Below are positions 1 to 7,345 of a stretch of 25,196 bases of DNA, piece after piece. Position 1 is the first letter of the stretch. Every line of letters starts with the position of its first letter. This DNA comes from an uncultured bacterium (GTDB taxonomy: Bacteria; Patescibacteriota; Minisyncoccia; Moranbacterales; GWC2-37-73). A program made the position numbers and the translations under genes. Location of the stretch: the NCBI GenBank assembly GCA_903824515.1, contig CAIJXA010000045.1, positions 1 through 25,196 of the forward strand, read 5' to 3'. The notes under the pieces are model-generated. The model was given only the letters and a program-made list of their open reading frames with translations. It searched no databases and had not been told where the DNA came from.

Positions 1-124
1 AAGCCATAGCGGCTTTTGTTCGCGCACTACTGGTGCTCACGAGAATAATTCCCGCCAAAATTCCAATGATTGCAATAACAATTAAAAGTTCAATCAAGGT
101 GAAACCTTTTTTCATGTTTTTCAT
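1..124 (-). CDS. Type IV pilin-like protein, N-terminal part (cut by window edge)
   Basis: This is the first 41 codons of a prepilin-like gene that runs off the left edge. After a short basic leader (MKNMKKG) comes a classical class III signal, FTLIELLIVIAIIGILAG. It has the Glu five residues after the prepilin peptidase cleavage site and a long hydrophobic helix that anchors the pilin in the membrane and builds the filament core. The start at 124 fits a promoter at 152-181; a second ATG at 115 is possible and would leave an even shorter leader. It follows another pilin gene on the same strand, so it is a second major or minor pilin of the cluster. The globular domain that would separate these roles is outside the window. 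Confidence 0.9.
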   Translation of the reverse strand, partial: MKNMKKGFTLIELLIVIAIIGILAGIILVSTSSARTKAAMA

Positions 125-151
125 ATTATTTATTAATTATTTATTTAAAAA

Positions 152-181
152 ATTATAATTGCCAATCAGTCAAAAAATCAA
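152..181 (-). promoter_or_regulatory. Sigma-70-type promoter for the left-edge pilin
   Basis: On the minus strand a TTGATT -35 box (176-181) and a perfect TATAAT -10 box (152-157) are separated by 18 nt. Transcription would start near 145, about 20 nt before the ATG at 124. No Shine-Dalgarno sequence lies between. A separate promoter lets this pilin be expressed independently of the upstream assembly genes. Confidence 0.55.
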
Positions 182-334
182 ACACTCTTTTGGTATTCTT
201 ATTCTGATAAGCAATCTGATTTCAAACATAATCTACTTTCTTTCTACGCATATCGACCTTTTTATTTTAAACACAATATTCAAACTTCTTATTTTTATAC
301 TGTAAAATGAATGTGAAAATCTAAAATCCAGCAC

Positions 335-799
335 CTAGTTACAATCATTTGTTGCGTAGCTACAAGTTATCGTATTAACAACTCCAGATATTGTTTTTGT
401 TAAGGTGTACACATAATTACTCGTAGATAGCGCTCCGGAAGTTGCCCCATAGGCCCAACCTGTTTTAGTGGTTACATCCGGCCAAGTCACTGTATGCCCT
501 GCGAAAGCAGCACCGCAAGCAACAGCGGTGCAACAAACAGGATTTGTTGCGACTGGCGCAGCGTTCTTCGCGAAACCGCCATCATCTTGACAAGCAACCA
601 ATTCAGGCAAGACACTTGAAGCAGTTGTGATTGCGGAAGCCTTTCTTGATTTCTCCATACTGCCCTGAGTACTGACCAAGACCGTCCCAGCTAAAATTCC
701 AATAATCGCAACCGTAATCATAAGTTCAATCAAGGTAAAGCCCTTTTCATCAAAGCCGGGGATATTATTTTTAGTTTTAATTTTATTTTCTTTTTTCAT
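335..799 (-). CDS. Type IV pilin (prepilin with class III signal)
   Basis: A 154-residue prepilin. A basic leader of about 20 residues ends in Gly, followed by FTLIELMITVAIIGILAG, the type IV pilin N-terminal methylation motif with Glu5, so PilD-type peptidase should cut before Phe21. The rest (about 115 residues) is a small Ala/Thr/Ser-rich globular domain with six cysteines, including a Cys-Cys pair and two near the C-terminus, suggesting disulfides outside the membrane. The start at 799 is chosen over an upstream in-frame Met at 817 because 817 lies between the -35 and -10 boxes of a strong promoter (806-833). Its position next to pilC and its own promoter suggest a highly expressed major pilin. 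Which of the two pilins is the major subunit is not known. Confidence 0.92.
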   Translation of the reverse strand: MKKENKIKTKNNIPGFDEKGFTLIELMITVAIIGILAGTVLVSTQGSMEKSRKASAITTASSVLPELVACQDDGGFAKNAAPVATNPVCCTAVACGAAFAGHTVTWPDVTTKTGWAYGATSGALSTSNYVYTLTKTISGVVNTITCSYATNDCN

Positions 800-805
800 G
801 ATATT

Positions 806-833
806 ATTATAGCACAATAGTTTCTAAATTCAA
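806..833 (-). promoter_or_regulatory. Strong promoter for the pilin gene, probably leaderless
   Basis: TTGAAT (828-833) and a perfect TATAAT (806-811) are separated by 16 nt on the minus strand. The -10 box ends only 6 nt before the ATG at 799, so the predicted transcription start coincides with the start codon. That implies a leaderless mRNA, and there is no room for an SD. Confidence 0.6.
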
Positions 834-878
834 ATAATATTTTTTAAATTAATTTTTCACCATTCAAACAAGCCTCTG

Positions 879-2087
879 CTACATCATTGAGGACAGATTA
901 TAAATTGGAATCAAAATTGCAAAAACCAAAATTGCAACACCAATTCCCAGCAGTGATATCAAAATAGGTTCAAGCATGGTTGAAAGATTACGCGTAATAT
1001 TATCAGTTTCTTTTCCATAAAAAACTGCAATGTGATTCAAGACCTCACTTATTTTTCCAGAATCTTCCCCAATCTTGATCATCTGTGGAACAATTGGTGG
1101 GAAATGCGAAGATCGAGCAAAAACGCTACTCATCGTTCCACCTTTTTTCACTTCATCAGCTGCCCGCAAAATCACACTCTCATAGGCCGTGCTATTGACA
1201 ACGCTACTGATGATTGTGAGAGCTCTGACTATTGGAATGCCGCCAGCCAAAAGCACTGCCAAATTCTCAGAAAAACGAGCCAAATACACAAATTTAAACA
1301 CATTTCCAACAATAGGAATTTTCATTTTGACAACATCCCATTCTCTTTTTCCATCTTCACTTCGCAAATAGTAAATAGTCCCACTAATCAGCGCAATTAA
1401 AAAAAGTAGCGCTGCCCACCAATATTGACTCATGAAATCACCGAAAGACATCAGCGCTCGCGTGTACCAGGGAACTTCAACGCCCATATCTTTAAACACT
1501 GCCGTCAATTTCGGCAAAACCAATGTCGAAACTACAAAACCAATTATTACCGCAGCTGACAAAACAAAGGTCGGATAAAAAAGTGCGCTTCTGATTTTTG
1601 AAGTAAGATCATAATTCTTTTCTGCATTTTCAGCCAAAAATGAAATTGAGCGTTCCAGATTTCCCGAGATTTCGCCAGCCTGAACCATACTTACCGCCAA
1701 AGATTCAAAAACATCCGGGTGTTTTGACATTGATTCAGAGAGTGGCATTCCGTCCTCCAAATCATCCACCATATCCCAAATCACTGTCCGCAAATAAGTA
1801 TTTTCCGTTTGGTCAGCAACCGCTCGCATGGAATATATAATTGCAACCTTTGCTTCAATCAAGGTTGACATTTGCCGATAAAAAACAGCCACCTCGCGCA
1901 AATTTATGCCCTCCCAAAGATGCTGCAGATCTTTAATGACTTCTGGGACTTTCTTTTCTTGTTCAATCGAAATAGGCACCAAGCCCTTGGCTTGGAGCAT
2001 CGTTGCAGCCGCATCTCTACTGACTGCTTCAATTTGCCCTTCTCTCAGATCCCCAAGAGAACTCTTAGCTTGAAAAGAAAATTTCAT
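879..2087 (-). CDS. pilC: Type IV pilus inner-membrane platform protein PilC
   Basis: A 402-residue GspF/PilC family protein, close to the usual 400-410. The N-terminus (FSFQAKSSLGDLREGQIEA) is the typical soluble start. Two T2SSF domains follow (about 70-190 and 270-395), each starting with a cytoplasmic helical bundle (FYRQMSTLIEAKV; FSENLAVLLAGGIPIVRAL). Hydrophobic segments lie near 170-195, 222-242 and at the C-terminus (about 372-395). PilC is the membrane platform that passes rotation from the PilB/PilT motors to the growing or shrinking pilus. It follows pilT by 59 nt and precedes the pilin gene. No SD is visible upstream of the ATG at 2087. Confidence 0.95.
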   Translation of the reverse strand: MKFSFQAKSSLGDLREGQIEAVSRDAAATMLQAKGLVPISIEQEKKVPEVIKDLQHLWEGINLREVAVFYRQMSTLIEAKVAIIYSMRAVADQTENTYLRTVIWDMVDDLEDGMPLSESMSKHPDVFESLAVSMVQAGEISGNLERSISFLAENAEKNYDLTSKIRSALFYPTFVLSAAVIIGFVVSTLVLPKLTAVFKDMGVEVPWYTRALMSFGDFMSQYWWAALLFLIALISGTIYYLRSEDGKREWDVVKMKIPIVGNVFKFVYLARFSENLAVLLAGGIPIVRALTIISSVVNSTAYESVILRAADEVKKGGTMSSVFARSSHFPPIVPQMIKIGEDSGKISEVLNHIAVFYGKETDNITRNLSTMLEPILISLLGIGVAILVFAILIPIYNLSSMM

Positions 2088-2146
2088 AGGATTAAGATAT
2101 TTAATTACTTTTTAGTTTCATTGATTAATATTAACACATTGCCGAG

Positions 2147-3232
2147 CTATTCACTCCTCCCACCAATCAGCATCTGCAAATATTCCCGGTTACTGGAATA
2201 CAAAAGAGCATCGTCAACCACTATTAAACCGCGCTGCACCAAATCAGCCAAAGATTTGTCCAGCGAAATCATTCCATCGCGCAAACTTGTTTCAATAACA
2301 GAATCAATCTGATATGTCTTATTCTCTCTAATCAAGTTTTCAACCGCATGATTGTTGATCATAATTTCCAGAGCTGGGATGCGTCCTCCTCCAACCTTCG
2401 CCAGCAGTCGCTGAGAAACAACCCCTAGAAGCACACTTGCCAGTTGCGATCTGATTTGGTTTTGTTGATGAGCCGGAAAAACATCAATGATTCGGTCAAT
2501 TGTTTGAGAGGTGTCATTCGTATGGATTGTTGCCAAAATCAAATGCCCGGTTTCCGCTGCAGTCATGGCCGTGGTAATAGTTTCCAAATCTCGCAATTCT
2601 CCAATCAGCACCACATTAGCATCTTCTCGGAAAACACTTCGAAGACCGTCTTGAAATGATTTTGTATCCTTGCCAATTTCACGTTGATTGATAATGCAAC
2701 GATCTTGCTCATAAATATATTCAATTGGATCTTCAATTGTGATGATGTGTTTATCTTGATTGTGATTAATAAAATCAATAAGTGCTGAAAGTGTGGTTGA
2801 TTTTCCATGACCAACTGGTCCAGTCACGAGCAACAAACCTTGCATTTTATGGGTAAACTCATAAAGGGCGGGTGGCAAATTCAGCTCTTCCAGCGTTCTA
2901 ATACGCCCAGAAACCAAACGCATTGCCACACTAACATTACCTTTTTGATAAAAAACATTAGTTCGAAACCTGGCCTTTTCCTCAAAATTATATGAAAAAT
3001 CAACTTGGCCATCAGCGATGAGTCTTTTTTTATTTTCCTCTGTCATCAAGCCGTCACTGAGCATCTTGGTATCCTCGGCTGACAAAACAGCCTCTTGCGT
3101 GAGAGGATATAGTTTTCCATCAAGGCGAACGGTTGGATAACGGCCCACGACCAAATGCAGATCAGAAGCATTTTGCTGAGCAACCAAACGTAGCAGGTTT
3201 TTTATTCTTTGTTCACTATTTAACGTTGGCAT
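2147..3232 (-). CDS. pilT: Type IV pilus retraction ATPase PilT
   Basis: A 361-residue secretion ATPase of the PilT subfamily. The N-terminal PAS-like domain has the family signature ASDLHLVVGRYPTVRLDG. The C-terminal RecA-like domain has Walker A GPVGHGKSTT, the Asp box IITIEDPIEY, Walker B VVLIGELRD and the His box HLILATIHTND. The C-terminal AVENLIRENKTYQIDS segment matches the PilT-specific AIRNLIRE-type motif, which supports PilT rather than PilB; it also lacks PilB's cysteine motif. It hydrolyses ATP at the base of the pilus to pull subunits back into the membrane, giving twitching motility and DNA uptake. Walker A has His where Ser is usual (GxxGSGKS), a mild oddity that keeps the essential Lys and Ser. 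The gene lies between a response regulator and pilC. Confidence 0.95.
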   Translation of the reverse strand: MPTLNSEQRIKNLLRLVAQQNASDLHLVVGRYPTVRLDGKLYPLTQEAVLSAEDTKMLSDGLMTEENKKRLIADGQVDFSYNFEEKARFRTNVFYQKGNVSVAMRLVSGRIRTLEELNLPPALYEFTHKMQGLLLVTGPVGHGKSTTLSALIDFINHNQDKHIITIEDPIEYIYEQDRCIINQREIGKDTKSFQDGLRSVFREDANVVLIGELRDLETITTAMTAAETGHLILATIHTNDTSQTIDRIIDVFPAHQQNQIRSQLASVLLGVVSQRLLAKVGGGRIPALEIMINNHAVENLIRENKTYQIDSVIETSLRDGMISLDKSLADLVQRGLIVVDDALLYSSNREYLQMLIGGRSE

Positions 3233-3278
3233 TTTTTTATTTTTATTTTATGAAAGTATTTTTACATTATAACAAACT

Positions 3279-3653
3279 TTACATTTTCAGCAAAACTTTA
3301 ACTTTTTGCACAACTTCCGAAGGCGTAAAATGTGATTTAATCAAATAACCATCCGCACCATTTTCTGAGGCCATATCCACTTTTTCTTTTTCAGAAATAT
3401 TTGTAAGCATGATTATTGGAATATTCTTCAATTTTGCATTTTCCTTTATTTTCTTCAAAACTTCTACTCCATCCATATAAGGCATCAGCACATCAAGCAG
3501 AATAATATCCGGAATAAATTGTTCCATCTTTTCAAGCGCAAATATGCCATCTTCAGCCATAGCAACTTCAAATCCTTCTTGATTAAATTTTGTTTGATAA
3601 ATATCCCGAATAAATGCATCATCCTCCACAATTAAAATCTTTTTTTCATTCAT
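3279..3653 (-). CDS. Single-domain response regulator (CheY-like)
   Basis: A 124-residue stand-alone receiver domain. Acidic pocket D11/D12, phospho-acceptor D54 (IILLDVLMPYMDG), switch Thr84 (IIMLTN) and Lys106 (YLIKS) are all present, so it should be phosphorylatable. There is no output domain, so it must act by protein contact, as CheY or PilG/PilH do. It sits 46 nt upstream of pilT inside the pilus cluster on the same strand, so control of pilus extension or retraction is the natural inference. No histidine kinase is present in the window, so the phosphate donor is unknown. The start ATG has no SD. Confidence 0.93.
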   Translation of the reverse strand: MNEKKILIVEDDAFIRDIYQTKFNQEGFEVAMAEDGIFALEKMEQFIPDIILLDVLMPYMDGVEVLKKIKENAKLKNIPIIMLTNISEKEKVDMASENGADGYLIKSHFTPSEVVQKVKVLLKM

Positions 3654-3692
3654 ATTGATTTTAGGCTACTAAATAATTAAACTCACACCACT

Positions 3693-3893
3693 CATTTTTT
3701 TTCAACTTTCGCCTCTTGAATAAATACTCCCGGGAGCAAGCCCCGTACCCTATGGGCTCACGAGGCAAAACATGTCACTCGTGAGCGACGTGTCAAGCCT
3801 CGTAGGCAAATCACCTTTTGCTGCCTCCTTTGAATCGGTCCCGATACACATCGGGACTCTCGCTTCGCTAAATAATAAAGTTGAAAAGAAATG
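3693..3893. repeat. 17-bp inverted repeat bracketing repeat copy A
   Basis: The arm at 3693-3709 (CATTTTTTTTCAACTTT) pairs with 3877-3893 (AAAGTTGAAAAGAAATG) at 16 of 17 positions. The arms lie just outside, or overlap the last bases of, repeat copy A. They could be terminal inverted repeats of an inserted element or the base of one long stem. The other two copies do not have these arms, so they belong to this locus rather than to the family. Confidence 0.6.
3720..3879 (+). repeat. Dispersed multi-hairpin intergenic repeat, copy A
   Basis: One of three related copies (others at 9393-9539, inverted, and 20680-20847). Shared parts in order are: a degenerate G/C-rich palindrome at the left; CGTACCCTA-GGGCTCACGAGGC; a long imperfect hairpin (ACATGTCACTC / GAGCGACGTGT); GCCTCGTAGG; a CTGCCTCC-TTGAATCG stretch; a perfect 8-bp hairpin GTCCCGAT-ACAC-ATCGGGAC (3838-3857); and the end CTAAATAATAAA. 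No copy contains a convincing gene. It occupies the 363-nt gap between pilB and the response regulator, where the pilus cluster is interrupted. The rest of that gap (3894-4016) shows nothing I can name. REP/BIME-like or MITE-like mobility, or an RNA, are all possible. Confidence 0.8.
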
Positions 3894-4016
3894 GAATCAA
3901 TACCCCAGACGAACGATTTTTCACTAGCTAATAATCTGAACAGATTCGAGCGCCAAATCGAAACTGGTCCCAAAATCACAACACCAATTCAAACTTCAAT
4001 AGAGATTGCCTTTCCC

Positions 4017-5729
4017 TTATGCTTCGTCCACATCGCCACCAACACTTCTACTACCCTCAGTCACTCGCTCAACCTCGGAAAGAGTTGTTCTTCCGGTGAG
4101 GACTTTCAAAATTCCATCCTGCTTAATCGTTATCATTCCCTTGGTTTTTGCATAATCTTTAATGGCTTGTTCATTGCCATTGTGCTCCGAGATTATATCC
4201 TTAATATTAACATCAATTTCCAGCGCTTCAAATATGGCGGTTCTTCCCTTATATCCGGTTTTTCCGCACTCCCCGCAACCACTGCCCTCAAAAATTGAAA
4301 TTTTCTTTTTTATGTCAAATCCATATTTAGCCATATCCTCATTTGAAACACCTTCAATTTCTGCAAGCATATATCTTTGCAATTTTGGTGAAACTTCAAC
4401 CTCGTGTTTGCATTTTTCACAAATTTTCCGCACTAAACGTTGCGCAGCAACGACTCGCAAAGAAGATGCCAGCAAAAAAGCCTCGATGCTCATGTCCACA
4501 AGTCGGGGGATAGCCCCAATTGAACTATTGGTGTGCAAAGTTGAAAGCACTAAATGACCAGTTAGAGCAGCATGAATAGTCAGCTCTGCGGTTTCATTAT
4601 CACGAATTTCACCTACCATTATGATATTTGGATCTTGACGCAATATTGACCTGAGGCCACTGGCAAAAGTATAGCCAATTTCTGGATTTATTTGACTTTG
4701 ATTCACGCCATCAATGGAATACTCAACCGGATCTTCAAGCGTAATGATGTTTCTTTCTTCCTTATTCAAAAGCTCCAAACAAGAATACAGCGTTGTCGAT
4801 TTTCCACTGCCTGTCGGACCTGTTATTAAAATAATTCCGAACGGCTCGTCAATATTCCTAATCAAAATATCACCTCCCTGACCTATGATTCCCATGTTTT
4901 CAAGACTGGCCAACTTATTATCCCTGTCCAAAATTCGCATAACAAGTTTTTCGCCATCCATTATCGGCAAAGTCGAAACGCGAAAATCAATTGGGTGACC
5001 ATTTTCTACCACATTAAAACGACCGTCCTGCGGTTTTCTTTTTTCATCAATTTTCAAATTAGCGAGAATTTTAATCCTGGATACGACTGCCTTTCCAACT
5101 TCCTTGGGAACCGAAAGTGATGCATAGAGCAGACCATCCACCCTAAATCGCACACGATATTCTTTACCAATCGGCTCAATGTGAATATCACTAGCTTTTC
5201 CATCAATCGCATGGCGAATGATGACGCTTAGAAGCTTTGTTACCGGCGCCGATTGAACATTACTGTCGCTTCGAGAGCCATCATCCATCGCAAAGTTTCC
5301 ATGACCTTCTTCCTCTGCAGCATCCTCTCTCAGGGAATCAACTGCCTCCTCGATTGCTTTCTTGGTTCCTCCTCCATATTGAGTAACCAAATCTTGAAAA
5401 AGTTTACTTGAAATCAAATAAACTTCAAATTTCAATTGGGTTTTTTCAGAAATAAAACGCAGAACATTAAGGGCATTAATATTGTGCGGATCAACTATGC
5501 CGGCTTTGACAAGATTATCTTTTTTTTCAAATGCAACTATTTGATTTGCTCTAGCAACATCCTCTGGAATCACATTAAGTACATCAATAAAGACCGGAAC
5601 GCTTTTGCTCAGATAGGGCATGTTTAATGCTTTTGCCTCTTTAGCGATAATTTCATCGTCATTAAGTTCTTCCACTTTTTGATCCGCCGGCAACGAACTT
5701 TTTTTGTCATCGTCAGTTAGTGCATTCAT
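4017..5729 (-). CDS. pilB: Type IV pilus extension ATPase PilB
   Basis: A 570-residue GspE/PilB family ATPase. An N-terminal MshEN/GspE-N type region (about 1-150) precedes a linker and the core ATPase. The core has Walker A GPTGSGKSTT, Asp box IITLEDPVEY, Walker B IIMVGEIRD, His box TGHLVLSTLHTN and a Zn-binding tetracysteine made of CEKC and, about 50 residues later, CGEC; this motif marks PilB/GspE and is absent from PilT. It powers pilus polymerisation at the inner membrane with PilC. The start at 5729 (MNALTDDDKK) is preferred to the in-frame 5771, which would add a hydrophobic stretch unlike the family and leave only 19 nt to pilO. Downstream the cluster is interrupted by repeat copy A. 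Confidence 0.95.
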   Translation of the reverse strand: MNALTDDDKKSSLPADQKVEELNDDEIIAKEAKALNMPYLSKSVPVFIDVLNVIPEDVARANQIVAFEKKDNLVKAGIVDPHNINALNVLRFISEKTQLKFEVYLISSKLFQDLVTQYGGGTKKAIEEAVDSLREDAAEEEGHGNFAMDDGSRSDSNVQSAPVTKLLSVIIRHAIDGKASDIHIEPIGKEYRVRFRVDGLLYASLSVPKEVGKAVVSRIKILANLKIDEKRKPQDGRFNVVENGHPIDFRVSTLPIMDGEKLVMRILDRDNKLASLENMGIIGQGGDILIRNIDEPFGIILITGPTGSGKSTTLYSCLELLNKEERNIITLEDPVEYSIDGVNQSQINPEIGYTFASGLRSILRQDPNIIMVGEIRDNETAELTIHAALTGHLVLSTLHTNSSIGAIPRLVDMSIEAFLLASSLRVVAAQRLVRKICEKCKHEVEVSPKLQRYMLAEIEGVSNEDMAKYGFDIKKKISIFEGSGCGECGKTGYKGRTAIFEALEIDVNIKDIISEHNGNEQAIKDYAKTKGMITIKQDGILKVLTGRTTLSEVERVTEGSRSVGGDVDEA

Positions 5730-5790
5730 CAATGTAAATATAATTAAGTAAATAGAAAAACAATTACGCAATCATCAAAACAAGCTCAAG

Positions 5791-6540
5791 TTAAGGAAGA
5801 AAGGGATTATTGCTGCCAATATTCAAGCCAGCGGTATTAATTTTTGGGACACTTCCTTGAATATATGCTTTTAAATTTTGGATTGTTTGATTGTCAATAT
5901 CTGGTTTGAAACTGGTTAATTTTTTGTCGTCTATTTTATTCTGTTTCAAATATCCGAAGTCCACAATCAGCTTAACTGCAATCGTCGTGGCACTTGAAAC
6001 TGCCACCACTGAAGGATCGGTGTTATTGGTGGCCTTTTCAATAGTAGCAATATTTAGCGACTTGATTGAATTATAAAGCTGAATATGCTGAATTCCATTA
6101 ATAAATGTTTTTAATTTGTCATAATCGCCTTCAACCATAATTGTTGCTTGAATGTTTCTGATAACCTCGACGGGTTTGGCCTTAGGAGTCTGATCCAGGC
6201 CAACAGTGGCGACAACCGGGGCATCAACAATTCCGATGTTATTCAAAAATACGTCAGAATTAGCAGCAGCATAATTTACTTCCCCAATAATTTTTTCTTC
6301 AACCTTATCCTTAGGAAGATATTCATATACCAAAGCGCTGTCACCTTTTCCGTCAGCAATCGTACTGCCCAGTGACTCCAGGGCATTTTTTTTAGTCTGA
6401 ATAACCAAAAGTTGCTGCTGACTCGCATTGTAGTCATTATTTGCGGATTTAAATGTGTCAATCAATGGATTTATGTAACCAAAAAAAACAGCCACAGCAA
6501 TGATCAGAATCACAGGAAAAAATAAATATTTCAACCTCAT
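5791..6540 (-). CDS. pilO: PilO-like pilus assembly protein
   Basis: A 249-residue bitopic protein. A short basic cytoplasmic start (MRLK) leads into one transmembrane helix (about 5-24), then a helical segment rich in Gln, Asn and Lys (about 30-65), then an alpha/beta domain (about 85-200). This is the layout of PilO/GspM. It lies directly after pilN and before pilB, the expected place in the inner-membrane alignment complex PilM-PilN-PilO, which links the cytoplasmic motor to the pilus. Sequence conservation of PilO is weak, so the name rests mainly on architecture and position. The C-terminus is Asn/Pro-rich (GSNNPFLP). No SD is visible. Confidence 0.78.
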   Translation of the reverse strand: MRLKYLFFPVILIIAVAVFFGYINPLIDTFKSANNDYNASQQQLLVIQTKKNALESLGSTIADGKGDSALVYEYLPKDKVEEKIIGEVNYAAANSDVFLNNIGIVDAPVVATVGLDQTPKAKPVEVIRNIQATIMVEGDYDKLKTFINGIQHIQLYNSIKSLNIATIEKATNNTDPSVVAVSSATTIAVKLIVDFGYLKQNKIDDKKLTSFKPDIDNQTIQNLKAYIQGSVPKINTAGLNIGSNNPFLP

Positions 6541-6606
6541 TTTTTTGTTTTACCCCTATCTTGTTAACTTAAACAAAGACAACGGGGCTTATTTGTTAAA
6601 AACTTA

Positions 6607-7137
6607 TTATTTGATGTTAATCTCGACATCACATTTTATACCTTTAGCATCCCTATCCAGACTTCTCACCTCAACCATGGCAAAGTCAGCTACCTGCTTG
6701 AAATTATAAACTTGCTTTGAAACACTATCGAAGTTTGATGCTCTCATTGTTATCAAAATTTTCTTGTCAGTATCCGTATAAGAGGAAAAGAAAATTCCAG
6801 GTATGACATTTTTTGCGACCTTATCTAGTATACTATTGACATCCACCACTTTTTTTGTTTCTAGATTAGCTCCTATTTCTGCTAACCTCGCCTGCAAATC
6901 AATGACATCGTCAATACGCTTGTTTCCATTAAGTGACTCTTCTGTTGTTATTTTTATTTGATCCTGCAGTGCAAGGTCTTTCTTGCTAATTATGGAAATT
7001 CCAATTTTCAACCCCACATACGAAACAACTATTATTGAGAAAACCAGCACAAAAACAACGATGCTAAAATTCAATTTGCTCGAATTATTGAGCATCTCTT
7101 CCCGTTGTTGGTCTTGATGAAGATTAATTGTAGTCAT
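6607..7137 (-). CDS. pilN: PilN-like pilus assembly protein
   Basis: A 176-residue protein with a short cytoplasmic N-terminus, one transmembrane helix (about 24-52), a coiled-coil-like stretch (about 55-95) and a small C-terminal ferredoxin-like domain. This is the PilN/GspL-C layout. In known systems the cytoplasmic N-terminal tail of PilN carries an INLLP-like motif bound by PilM; here TTINLHQDQQREEM may play that part, with INLH in place of INLLP. It is followed by pilO after 66 nt and preceded by pilM after a 208-nt gap. Assigned by context and topology more than by strong motifs. Confidence 0.78.
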   Translation of the reverse strand: MTTINLHQDQQREEMLNNSSKLNFSIVVFVLVFSIIVVSYVGLKIGISIISKKDLALQDQIKITTEESLNGNKRIDDVIDLQARLAEIGANLETKKVVDVNSILDKVAKNVIPGIFFSSYTDTDKKILITMRASNFDSVSKQVYNFKQVADFAMVEVRSLDRDAKGIKCDVEINIK

Positions 7138-7230
7138 GATTGTAAATAAATCCCGAATCGATTCTAATTTGTCTCAGATAATTTCTAATTTTTTGCATTT
7201 CCAATTCATGCAGGATCAAAAATGCATACG

Positions 7231-7250
7231 ATTAGCGATAATTAGCGATA
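7231..7250. repeat. Perfect 10-bp tandem duplication
   Basis: ATTAGCGATA occurs twice head to tail in the 208-nt gap between pilM and pilN. No other structure is clear in this gap. It could be a binding site upstream of pilN or a chance slippage product. Confidence 0.5.
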
Positions 7251-7345
7251 GGATTCGTGTATATTAGTGATTTATAGTTTTAATTTTTATCATCTCATAT
7301 GATGGATATCTTCTCTAAGTAGACCGATCAAGCGTTAATAGTATC

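Noticed and set aside
3758..3979. A 73-codon minus-strand frame across repeat copy A
   Set aside because: It lies over the hairpin repeat, has no start signals, and copies B and C do not preserve a comparable frame. The repeat explains the sequence.
7138..7345. An additional gene in the pilM-pilN gap
   Set aside because: No frame of useful length or start signal. Only a 10-bp tandem duplication is visible.
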